Below the pieces are notes generated by a model. It saw nothing but the letters and a program-made list of their open reading frames with translations. It did not search any database and was not told where the DNA came from. Source: Erodium maritimum (Eukaryota > Streptophyta > Magnoliopsida > Geraniales > Geraniaceae). From it: a DNA stretch of 64,000 nt. Positions 11,213-20,944 of the stretch are shown one piece after another; position 1 is the first letter of the stretch, and every line of letters starts with the position of its first letter. The stretch is from NCBI GenBank assembly GCA_963921825.1, contig OY997588.1, forward strand, positions 12,228,001 to 12,292,000, given 5' to 3'. Made by a program: the position numbers and the translations under genes.

Positions 11213-13564
11213 ATGGAGTGCAATAAAGAAGAAGCGAATAGATCTAAACAAATTGCTGAACAGAAAATGCAGCAAAGTGATTTTGTGGGAGGCCGTAAGT
11301 TTGCTATGAAGGCTCAACGACTCTTCCCTGATCTTGAGAACATCTCACAATTACTTACTGTGTGTGAGGTTCATTGCTCCGCAGAAAACAAGCTGTATGG
11401 TTCACTAATAGACTGGTATAAAGTTCTTCAGTTAGAACAACTGGCTGGTGAGGCAGCCATCAAGAAGCAGTATAGAAAGCTTGCTCTGTTACTTCATCCA
11501 GATAAGAACAAATTTTCTGGTGCAGAGGCGGCTTTCAAGCTCATTGGGGAAGCAAACAGAGTGCTTGCAGATCCTGCATCTCGTTCCCTATATGATAATA
11601 AATATAAGGCTGCAGTGAAAATGCCTGCACCAAATCCATCATCCCATCAGGTCAATGGGAGAACTTCTGCCAGTCAACAACAGCATGTGGCAGCCCCTTG
11701 TTTTCCCAAATTTCCCAACACACAGTTCTCTGGTACGCATCATCATCTGATGACTTTCTGGACATGCTGCTTCTTTTGCAATGTAAGATATGAATACCCA
11801 AAGAGTGTTTTGCATAGTCGGTTGCTCTGCCAGAATTGCCAGAGAACCTTTGTTGCATATGACATAGGTGCTCAAAACATTGGTACGGGATCATCAAGGG
11901 GCCTGTTTCAGAATAATGGTTCAGTTCTTAACCAGAGTACTAAAATTGCATCAGAAAATGGCAAGGCCTCTAAAGGCAAGAAGAAAGAGCCTGGTAGTGC
12001 AAAAAAAGTTAAAGAAACTGCTTATGTGAAAACAGATAGAGAAGATGTTGTAAAGTCAAAGTCTGAGGCATCTGTGAAACCAAAGGAATCAGCAACTTCA
12101 AGAAACACAAGAAGGAAGAGAGGCAGATCGTCTGCAGTAGAATCAAGTGAGAGCTGTGCTACTGTTGAATCTGATTCTGAAGAAGATTCTGTATTCCAAG
12201 AAAATGGTGGCAATCTGCATGAAGGCCTCGAGCGGAGGAAATCTTCCCGGCAAAAGCAGGGTGTTTCTTACAATGAAAAGCTAGGTGATAATGATGATGA
12301 TTTTGTGAATTCTGCAAAGAAACCAAGGAGGGACGATTCGTCAAACAACAATGCTCCACCAACCGCACCAGATTTCAATGAAGAAAAGTCCAAAGTTGTT
12401 GATGATGATGACGATGACGATGACGACGATGATGCCACCTCAGATCCAGAAACATTCGAGTATCCTGATCCAGATTTCAGTAATTTTGAGAAAGATAAAG
12501 CAGAAAACTGTTTTAAAGTTGATCAAATATGGGCTGCTTATGATGACAATGATGGCATGCCAAGATTCTATGCTCGAGTGAGGAAAGTGTTCTCTCCTGG
12601 ATTCAAGCTGAAAATAACTTGGCTGGAGCCTAATCCAGATAAACAAGATGTTGATGAGGTTAAATGGAGCAAGAAGCTGCCTGCTGCTTGTGGTAAGTTT
12701 AAACTGGGGACCTCTCAAATAACTGAAGATTTGCCTATGTTCTCTCACCAAATTACATGGATGAAGGGCCCTGGTAAGAATTGTTTCTTGGTATACCCTA
12801 TGAAAGGTGAAATTTGGGCCCTTTTCAAGAATTGGGATATTAGCTGGCATGCCGAACCAGAAAAGCATAAACCTTTCAAATTTGAAATTGCAGAGGTCCT
12901 CTCAGATTTTGACGTGGTTTCTGGCATTACGGTTGCGTATTTGGGCAAAGTGAAGGGGTTTGTAAGCCTTTTTCGGCAAACAAAGTTGCATGGGATCACC
13001 TCATTTCAAGTAAAACCTACAGAAATATTTAGGTTTTCCCATCGGGTTCCATCATTTAAAATGACAGGTGCAGAGGGAGAAGGTGTTCCTGAAGGTTCTG
13101 TTGAACTTGATCCCCCTTCTGTGCCAACTGATCTGGATTACATTGCTGATCTTGCAATGGAAAATGGGAAGGCCGATACTGAAGTGAACGGGTCTTGTCT
13201 CAACTCTCCAGAAAAGAAAGTGAATCAAGCAGCAGGTTCTAAGAAGAGTGGTACTCCAAAGAAGCAGGAGAATAATGACCATGAAGGAGAAGCCGAGGAA
13301 TTTAGAAAATCCCCGAGGCAACGAAACTCACAGAAGAATCACAGTCAGGTAGATAGAAGTCAGTGTGCACCCAAAATGGAAACTGATGAGCCTTTAGACA
13401 GCAGCAAAGAGGAAAAGCTTAGTAACCCTCAGCCTGGAGGAAATGCTACTTCCTCTAAGGGTGACAAGCAGATCAATACACCGAAGAAGGAGAAGAATGC
13501 TTCCAAGAAAGAGATTTTGAAGTCTAGAAGATCTCCAAGGGCTATGAACAATAAGCAGGTCTGA
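11213..13564 (+). CDS. DnaJ (J-domain) protein with DUF3444
   Basis: Intronless 783-residue coding region. The start is the ATG at 11213. The upstream in-frame codons back to 11195 have only a TTG and are taken as leader. The plant-specific N-terminal helix region is followed by a J domain at about residues 66–130 with the HPD motif at 95–97, which in this family stimulates Hsp70 ATPase. A CxxC...CxxC zinc-binding-like segment lies near residues 185–215. A Lys/Ser-rich linker and a run of Asp (near residues 400–410) precede a DUF3444 domain at about residues 435–640. The C-terminus is basic with repeated S-P-R/K motifs and looks nuclear. Arabidopsis relatives are annotated as DnaJ heat-shock N-terminal domain proteins; a precise molecular role is not established. 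Codon use looks normal for a host gene. Confidence 0.93.
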   Translation: MECNKEEANRSKQIAEQKMQQSDFVGGRKFAMKAQRLFPDLENISQLLTVCEVHCSAENKLYGSLIDWYKVLQLEQLAGEAAIKKQYRKLALLLHPDKNKFSGAEAAFKLIGEANRVLADPASRSLYDNKYKAAVKMPAPNPSSHQVNGRTSASQQQHVAAPCFPKFPNTQFSGTHHHLMTFWTCCFFCNVRYEYPKSVLHSRLLCQNCQRTFVAYDIGAQNIGTGSSRGLFQNNGSVLNQSTKIASENGKASKGKKKEPGSAKKVKETAYVKTDREDVVKSKSEASVKPKESATSRNTRRKRGRSSAVESSESCATVESDSEEDSVFQENGGNLHEGLERRKSSRQKQGVSYNEKLGDNDDDFVNSAKKPRRDDSSNNNAPPTAPDFNEEKSKVVDDDDDDDDDDDATSDPETFEYPDPDFSNFEKDKAENCFKVDQIWAAYDDNDGMPRFYARVRKVFSPGFKLKITWLEPNPDKQDVDEVKWSKKLPAACGKFKLGTSQITEDLPMFSHQITWMKGPGKNCFLVYPMKGEIWALFKNWDISWHAEPEKHKPFKFEIAEVLSDFDVVSGITVAYLGKVKGFVSLFRQTKLHGITSFQVKPTEIFRFSHRVPSFKMTGAEGEGVPEGSVELDPPSVPTDLDYIADLAMENGKADTEVNGSCLNSPEKKVNQAAGSKKSGTPKKQENNDHEGEAEEFRKSPRQRNSQKNHSQVDRSQCAPKMETDEPLDSSKEEKLSNPQPGGNATSSKGDKQINTPKKEKNASKKEILKSRRSPRAMNNKQV

Positions 13565-14413
13565 CTAAATGCAAGGTGGTACATATGCGATAGAAGTTCC
13601 AGCTGATTTTGTTAGAGTGAACATGAAAGGTGAGACTACTGATCATGTCACCTTTTTTTTACTACTTTGTTATGTCATTGTAACTCTGTAAGCTGGAGCT
13701 TTTCAGACTGCTCCATGTGCCAATTAGAGTTTATCCTTTTATCTAGAGCCATGGATGTCACTGATTCTTTCTGTTAAAGTTTAGACACATACCCCTCTTG
13801 TTCCTAGCCTAGTATCAGAGTGCTGATGTCTTGGATGATGAATATGTTCTTATTTTGTCTGATGCAATCTTTACTGGGTTTAGGATCTTTTTGTTGATTC
13901 AATCTTTGTTGTTTGAGATAAAACTTTCATGACGGGGCATAATATTTTTTTGATGGTTATCACTATCATGATGGGGCATGATTTTTTTTTTGATGGTAAT
14001 CATGAAGGGGCATATTTGTTGTGCCTATCAGAGGAAGATTGTTGTCTCAGATGGTAATTATGGACGCACGATATGATCTATACTGGAGACACTATACGCG
14101 GCTAATTACCATCGGAAGCAGTGTCCCCGTGAAGGCTGGATGGTGCTTTCCATGTGTTCCTCTGACCGTTGTAAGCTGGCCCGTGTATCCGGTGGCCGAA
14201 GCTTGTGGTTTCTCTACTCGTTTGGCTGGACTCGAGACCAGTCCGTTTGGAGGTACGTTCCGGGTCCGTACTGCTTACAGAATTCCGGGTGGTTTTTGTA
14301 TTTGATTTCCATAGTGACCGACTGATCAACTCCGGGCATTGAAAACGAATCACTCGCCAGAGCAAGGGAGGATGTCTATTCGGAAGGAATTCATAGGTGA
14401 AGACCGCAACACA
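13565..14413. other. 3' flank of DnaJ gene and short imperfect repeats
   Basis: The first 200 bases are the probable 3' UTR. At about 13927–14010 three imperfect copies of a unit built around 'catgatggggcat' plus a T-run occur in tandem. The segment 14020–14410 is of mixed composition, with frames on both strands but no domain, and is not called as a gene. Confidence 0.45.
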
Positions 14414-15379
14414 GAGCATCCACAAAAGGGGGTTGAAACACTTAGGTTGAACCCTCTATTGATTGGACATGGTTCTGCCCCCTGTCCCCCTAATACACCC
14501 CTGTCCTCCTAAAATAGAGTGCGCTCCATGTAAGAGGGCCAAGTATGGGGCAGTGTTTTCAGAAATGCTGAATGTGTAATTAATTAAAGTTTTAACTGAA
14601 TCTGTTAACGTTATTTTTAAATCAACAACTACTAAATAAAATAAAAATAAAATTCATAAATAGAAATAAAAGTTCATTAATAAAATAAAAAAATTAAAAA
14701 AATACATAACATTAAACCAAGGAATTATCAGTCGTCCGAATCGTCGGAGTTGTAAGTCCCTCCCGACCGTTTTCATATGTGCTCCATAAGGTCTTCTTGA
14801 AGTTGCCGATTCCATCGTTCGCGTTCGTCTTCCACGATTATATAATGTAGAATGATACAACAATGCATCATGTCAGCCAAATTAATTTTTAAATAAGATT
14901 TTTATTCTTAAAAATCATATTTCTATTTAAAAAATCAGTTTTATATTACCTTTTAATACTAATTCTCATTTATACTAATTCCTATTAATAATAATTCTAA
15001 TTTATACTAATTAATACTAATTGCCCCAATTAATACCGATTTCCATTTATACTAATTAATACGAATTCTCATTTATACTGATTTCCATTAATACATTGAA
15101 GATTAATTAATACATTAATACTAATTTCCAATTTTTTTTCCGGTCGGGTCACGCGTCACCTCCGGAGTGGCTAGCTCCGAGGGAGAGAGGCGCGAGGGTG
15201 CGGGGCTCAAAAAGGCCTCGCGCCTCGGGCCCCCGAAGCCGGACCCAACCCCCACCAGCCTCGGCCCCTCACGCCTTGCGCGCCTTGCACCCCACACCGA
15301 CCGAACCTCGAAGCCGAACCCTCTCTCCCTTCTGCTCCCGCCCCGGCCTCGCCTGAACCCCCCCTTGATGTGGATGCTT
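14414..15379 (-). mobile_element. PIF/Harbinger DNA transposon remnant
   Basis: The ends are near-inverted copies: GAGCATCCAC plus a G-run on the left, and the reverse complement of AAGCATCCAC plus a G-run on the right. A minus-strand fragment at about 14720–14890 reads like the C-terminal end of the PIF/Harbinger nuclease (DDE_Tnp_4), with the MHCCIILH...IVEDE motif that contains the third catalytic acid, and a Ser/Asp-rich tail. The middle is AT-rich with degenerate repeats of ACTAATT (14930–15130) and the right part is GC-rich. The element lacks the rest of the transposase. A clean TWA target duplication is not seen (ACA on the left, TAA on the right). Confidence 0.65.
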
Positions 15380-15670
15380 TAAGGAGCCACACTCTACCAT
15401 GAGGGTGGGCACAAATGGTTAAACGGACCGACAACCTCTCCAACCATAGTAACCCACGAGGCCTTGCATTGAGATTTATAATTTGGGCCCACATTCAAGC
15501 CCAAATCCTACATAACAGAAAATACGTTTTATTCTTACTAGTATTATTAACTCAGGATCCTTTTATTCTTATTGTTTTTCTTTTCTTTTCATAATACTCA
15601 TTGATTTACTTAATCCAATAATTTGTTGGTATATTCTCGTTATACCTTACTTTCTTCAATTTTCTGTTCT
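15380..15670. other. spacer between repeats
   Basis: No gene or recognisable repeat. It borders the A-tail (T-run on the plus strand) of the LINE that follows. Confidence 0.45.
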
Positions 15671-16051
15671 TTTTTTATCCTTTTTTGACTGGGAAGGTAC
15701 AACTTTTATTAGATAAAGAGTGAGTGCAAGTTAAGAGTCATCGAAGGGCTCAAATCACATAATTCCGAGACAAAATAACTGTCAGAGACGATATTTAAAT
15801 CGTCATATAGGCATGGAAGAAAGGTGGGGATTGGAAAATGAAACTTGGAAGTCTTGCTCAAGGTAGTGACTAAACGCTGCATATTGGGGGCGAAACGACC
15901 GAACTTGAACTTATCAGTTGTAGGAGGCAGAGTTTTCACCAGGGACCCCTCATGAAGCCAGTCCATGAAGCCATAGGATCCTATCATTTCTCCTGACGAG
16001 GTTGTTTACCAGCTCTCGCCTGATCATCTCGGGGCTCTCCAATTGACCCCC
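15671..16051 (-). mobile_element. LINE 3' part, separated from its 5' part by an insertion
   Basis: On the minus strand this segment ends with 'aataaaagttgtacc' followed within 20 bases by an A-rich tail (T-run on the plus strand at about 15670–15686), which is how plant LINEs end. Its right edge is the CCCCC target duplication of the gypsy element at 16052–19023. The ORF1 part on the other side of that insertion (19024–20760) is in the same orientation, so the two are most simply one LINE with its ORF2 missing. Confidence 0.6.
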
Positions 16052-17444
16052 TGATGTGGACATAAAATACATCTATTTTAGATGTCATTAGCCCACATTT
16101 ATGCTCTTTTTAGTCCCGAGTTAATATGAAATGATGCATTTTACTCTCGTATTGTGTATTTGGTCTTGTTTCAGGGTTCATCAAGTTTTCGGAGCAAAAA
16201 TGGGCAATTTGGGAGTGAAACGGAGCAAATTTGGAAGTTGGACATAAGTGTCAGCAACATGCACCAGTTTGTTGCACGTTGTGCAACAAACTGGTGCACT
16301 CAGAACAGAGGAGTCAAGAATCTGCACCATTTTGTTGCACGGCGTGCAAGAAACTGGTGCAACTTAAGTGCACCAGAAACTTGCACGGCGTGCAAGCGAC
16401 CGTGCAAGCGTCAAAAACGCGATTTCCAGCTGCGTTTCCTATTTTTTATCAGAATTAACCCGTCATATAAAAGGGGATTTAGGTCAGATTGAAAGGTATC
16501 ACGAATTGGAGGAGAAAAACACACTTTGGAGCTTGGAGAACTTGGAGAGAAGATCGAAGCAAGAGATTAGAACATCAAGGTTTTGTGTAATTGCATTGAA
16601 ACTTGATATTGGTATTACTCTTAATGTTTAATATGAATCTCAGTGTTTTATTCATCTCTATGTGTTCTTATTCTCGTGCTATGAACTAAACTCTCATGAT
16701 CTAGGGCTAGGGGTGAAGATGTGATGGGTGGAATTAACTTGGTTGAGTTATGCATTTGTTAACTAGTATTAGGATTTCGTTTATTTAATTCCGTTCGTAA
16801 TGCTACATTGCCTTGATCACGTTTATGTATGATTTAATCTTGTTAACCAACAATTGAGAAATGAGGTTAGGAAGAGGAAAAAGGAATTAAATAGCCCGAG
16901 TTTTAATCTAAGCCAGAGTATGGTTAGACTGACACGAGTGCAATAGCCATAGGAGTAAAACCTGAAAGTTAGAGGAATTCATAGAATATAATGCTATATA
17001 CCGCTCTACACCTAGATTAGAGATAATTAGGTGGACCGAGTATGTTAGGGTCCTAATACGATCGAGAGATGGTTAGGACTATACTTAGAGAATTCCCGTT
17101 GCCCTTAGAATAATATTAGTTGCAAATGTATACCGAACCCCGTTAAATCATTCATCACATTCGGACCCCGTTAAAGTCCTAGATCGCCTTTTATCTCTGA
17201 TTTACAATCCTGTGACTTTGTGCTTATTTTCGGATCATTCACATAATCTCGTTACTTGCATGAATTTACATGTTACAAAACCAAACCAATCACCAGTATA
17301 GGAATATCTTGACTAGCGAATTAATTAACTAAAGTGCTTGTCTAATTGCTCCCTTGGGTACGATATCTCGGACTAAACCCCGAATACTACTTGACGACCG
17401 GTACGCTTGCCGTACCATTCTGAGGGTTAAATCTCGGAGTGTCA
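16052..17444 (+). repeat. gypsy 5' LTR (about 1.39 kb)
   Basis: Starts TGATGTGG and ends GAGTGTCA, seven bases before the primer-binding site. Its final 195 bp match 18829–19023 without length differences. It contains strong hairpins at 16260–16298 and about 16320–16362. Confidence 0.85.
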
Positions 17445-17542
17445 AGTTAATGGCGCCATTGCCGGGGAGCAACTAAGGCAACTCTGATACGTTTGTGATT
17501 CGTGTTAAGACTATTCTATTTTTTTTGTATATATTTGTTTAG

Positions 17543-18762
17543 TTGATTCATTGCATTATTACTTTTATGGAGAATTGGTATTGTGATATTGCGTATTGTG
17601 ATTGTTGCGGAGCTTATGATCATTCTAACTATAATTGTGAGTACTTGAATTCAAATGCATATTCTCAATATTGGGAGGAGCCTTCCACTTGTGATCAAGG
17701 TTATCAAGTTATGCACAAGAGTCTTCCTCCAAACTGGAGCAGATGATGTTAACCATGATGGCACAGATGAAGGAGGATAGAAAGGAGATGATTGAGTTGT
17801 ATAAGGCCTCTGCGCAGGAGCAGCAGACAGTGAACCAGAACAATGATTCCCGGTTCCAGAAGTTGGAAATTCAATTGGGCCAAATACTCAATGCAACGAA
17901 TCATATAAATCCTCTTATACAACTGGTGAATGAGAGATATCTACACGATCAAGCAATTCACATTGAGGAAGATCATTCCGAGCACTTAGGTGATACAACA
18001 GAACAAGAAACTCATTATCCAACCATGAGTTTAGAGGTAAGTGCGGAATGTGAGGTACCAAGTTCTTACTCCTCTTGTACTGTATCTATTCCATCTCCAT
18101 GTAGTTTTGATGCTTTGAATTATGTAGATGTAAATAATAATTTTATAATTGTAGAAAATAGTTCACAAACTCTTGCTGAGCCGAATCCTTCCATAGTATC
18201 CATAGAGTTGGCTGACAAATCTATAAGATATCCAAGGGGTACTATGGAATATGCTCTCAAGAGAGGGGTTGTATTTGAATCTTCCATTGATTTTATTTTG
18301 GTAGACATCGAGCATGATGTCGAAATTCCCTTTAGTATGGGAGATTCATTCTTGGATTCTAGCAAATCAACTCTTTATGTTCAACCCATCCCATTGATTT
18401 TCAAAATTAACATTGAGCATAGAGTGCTTAATATAAAGTATAATTTTTGTGGTGTATTTGCTAGTACTCATTCCTCGTTTGTGAGCTGTTACTCTATTGT
18501 GGTAGATGCTCTTGACCCTCGTTGTCATGAGCATCATCCATTTCTTGGGAATCATGTCGCTATCAAGTTGTGCCAAGATGAATGTGATCATAATTATTCA
18601 GTTAAAGCAAGCTTGATGAAGCTAGCCTTGAGTTTGGAGCTCTTACAAAACTCAAGGAAAGGGTTCTTATGCTACATTGTGTTCCTTCTCCCGCCTTTTT
18701 ATCTACACTTGAAGAGGAGGACGCAATGGAAGTATGAGACGTTCGGGAGGCCTCCTGATTGA
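17543..18762 (+). pseudogene. gypsy gag / aspartic-protease-like remnant
   Basis: The first open part (17543–17746) is Cys-rich. The second (17743–18762, 339 codons) has a charged helical start, then 'DKSIRYPRGTMEYALKRG' and a hydrophobic stretch 'DFILVDIEHDVEIPF' near residues 155–200. This is the pattern that precedes and surrounds the retroviral-type protease of Athila/Tat-like elements. No zinc knuckle or polymerase is present. It is a fossil of the element described above. Confidence 0.65.
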
Positions 18763-18828
18763 GCCTCCTACCCGTCGAGAAAATGACGTTAAACAAATGC
18801 GCTTGTTGGGAGGCAACCTAACAAATGA

Positions 18829-19023
18829 CGTTATTTGCATGAATTTACATGTTACAAAACCAAACCAATCACCAGTATAGGAATAGCTTGACTAGCGAAT
18901 TAATTAACTAAAGTGCTTGTCTAATTGCTCCCTTGGGTACGATATCTCGGACTAAACCCCGAATACTACTTGACGACCGGTACGCTTGCCGTACCATTCT
19001 GAGGGTTAAATCTCGGAGTGTCA
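18829..19023 (+). repeat. gypsy 3' LTR, partial
   Basis: A 195-bp match to 17250–17444 with about two differences by eye. CCCCC follows directly. Confidence 0.88.
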
Positions 19024-20760
19024 CCCCCTCTTCACGCCACTCGCACCAACCGTAGAGGAACTTGAAACTTCGACTTACTTGCCACTAGAGAGTTGTCCAC
19101 ATATCGAGTTTTTCTAGCCGGGATCAAGTCTCCCGGTCGGGGTGCATACCCGAGGTCTTGTACCGTTAGGTACAGTGTTCGGGGATACAATTGGGCCCCT
19201 TCCCCGAGGTGAGGCGCTCGTAGGTATAATGTTCGGGTATAAGGTCCCAAAGCCCGGTGGGACGGCCAGAGACACCTTCTCCTCCCAATTAGGTTTGTAA
19301 TTCTTGGCATGCCGATCCCTCTGAAACTCTAGCATATATGTGTCAAACCTCGGGGTACCACACGACTCCAATTCACACCACCGAACCCTATGGGCGACCC
19401 TCTCACAGTTGAAGCAGAACGTAGGGAGATTCATGTATGTGAGCTCGACCCGAACAGGCTCCGGGAATCCTTGAACCGCAGCAGCAGATGACGACGGAAA
19501 GGACGTTCCACGAGGTGCCAGAACTGCACTCGCACCACCCCTCCCCAGCACATTCCCCAATGATCGCAAGGGACCTTCACACAAACTCCTAATGTCGCGC
19601 TAATTGTCTCCCTCATCGCACATGTTCGTACTAGTGGCAGAAGGCCATGGGCATGGACCCCAAGTTGCAGACGATCCAGAGCTGGAATTCTCTAGCTATG
19701 AGGTCAATGTTCCCGATCAGAACAGGATGGTCACAAAATAACCATGACTCATTGCCCTGGACCCACGACCTAACCTTCGCCGACTCGAAGTAAAAGCCAA
19801 TGATCCCTGTACCAATGTCCTTGATGACCAGACCCTCGGCGGACTGTCCCCAAGCGTTGGTAATGATACAGAGGAGGACTTCCTTTTGGGGAGGCCTCAG
19901 AGCCCAAAGATTCCCCACCGTGATGAATTGCTGGTAGGCCAGCGCCGATGGGTTGGTAGGGGAGTATGGAACCATGACCTCCTCCTCCACCACCTCCTCC
20001 TCCTCCTCCTCCTCCTCCTCCTCCTCCTCCTCCTCCTCCTCAAGGGAGCATGAAAAGAGGCAGTCCTGAAGGCTTACCATGGACGCAATCAAACCAGACA
20101 GACCCGAAGACTTTGATGTTAGGGTTTCCTCCAAGGGTAGCATCATCTTTTGCCCGCGGACCATTCCGAAAGGGATGGTGAGTAAGGACAAGATCAACAG
20201 AATCCGGTCCGCATTAGGGAACAAGACCCCGCATGTAGTGCCTCCAAAGACGATTCCCGGTCGTCTTCAACCGGCGCTTTCCCACGACTAGGATCTCGTT
20301 GCAGTGGAGGTAGATAATGATGCCTGTGTCTAGAAGGGGGTAGAAGGACCGGTGATGGAATGCTTGTAGCCAAAGTTACGACTTTTTTTTTTCACCGGAC
20401 GACCTCTTCTCAGTTTCCCCGATGGTGGTGCTGGTGTGGAGAAACCCAAAGAGAATGACATGATTACCGTGTATAGCAGTGGCGGTGGAGGAGGCGCAAG
20501 AGGAATGTCGGTTTGGGTTTTCTTCAGCTTTCTCCTATGTCGAGCCTTTAAAGCCGGCGAGACCTCCGAAGAGGGACGAGGGGGTGGGTTGGTAGAGAAT
20601 TGCATCAGAGGGGGCAACGACGAGACACGACTGGTAGAGAGCGCAGGGGTGTCGACGACGGTGTCAGCGACGATGACATGAGTAAGGAGCTCCATAGACA
20701 GACTAGGGATATGGTTCCTTGGGAGAGGCTCTCGATAGAAACAAGAGAGATTTTTTCATA
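19024..20760 (-). mobile_element. LINE (L1-type) ORF1 region, broken
   Basis: Minus-strand fragments show the ORF1 architecture of plant L1 elements. A DUF4283 nucleic-acid-binding region lies at about 19650–19960 ('GLVIKDIGTGIIGFYFE...VLIGNIDL'). A CCHC-type knuckle (CFNCERVAHRVRWC) lies at about 19375–19415. Upstream is a Glu-rich stretch encoded by the trinucleotide run at 19980–20041, and a Pro/Ser/Arg-rich leader frame at 20330–20695. The reading frame changes between these parts, so the copy is dead. No ORF2 endonuclease or reverse transcriptase was found next to it. Confidence 0.72.
19980..20041. repeat. trinucleotide repeat (CTC/GAG)
   Basis: Mostly perfect CTC units with one CAC-containing interruption near the left end. 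On the minus strand it encodes the poly-Glu stretch inside the LINE ORF1 remnant. Confidence 0.9.
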
Positions 20761-20944
20761 CGAGTGAAAGTGATACTTAATTATTATTTTTCTGTCCTTT
20801 ATTGTCTTTTTATCACCGATCATTTTTCATTATCGGAATTTAATTTTTTTTTTACATCATCAGATTTACATAATCAACAAAATAATAATAAAAATAAAAT
20901 AAATGATTCAATATACATTAAACACAAAATAATATCCTAATGTG
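20761..20944. other. AT-rich spacer
   Basis: Short AT-rich DNA between two LINE-derived segments. Nothing is recognised. Confidence 0.5.

Larger units (their letters stand above)
16052..19023 (+). mobile_element. Ty3/gypsy LTR element, internally deleted
   Basis: A full left LTR (16052–17444, TG...TCA) is followed by the primer-binding site TGGCGCCATTGCCGGGG at 17451, which is characteristic of Athila/Tat-type plant gypsy elements. A gag/protease-like segment follows, then a polypurine-type motif (TTGGGAGGCAACC near 18807) and only the last 195 bp of the right LTR (18829–19023). CCCCC flanks both outer ends as target duplication. Reverse transcriptase, RNase H and integrase are absent. The two LTR parts are almost identical, so the insertion is fairly recent, and the deletion of the front of the right LTR is later. 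It sits inside a LINE. Confidence 0.85.

Noticed and set aside
12440-12868. 142-codon minus-strand frame
   Set aside because: It is antisense to the DUF3444 domain and shows no features of its own.
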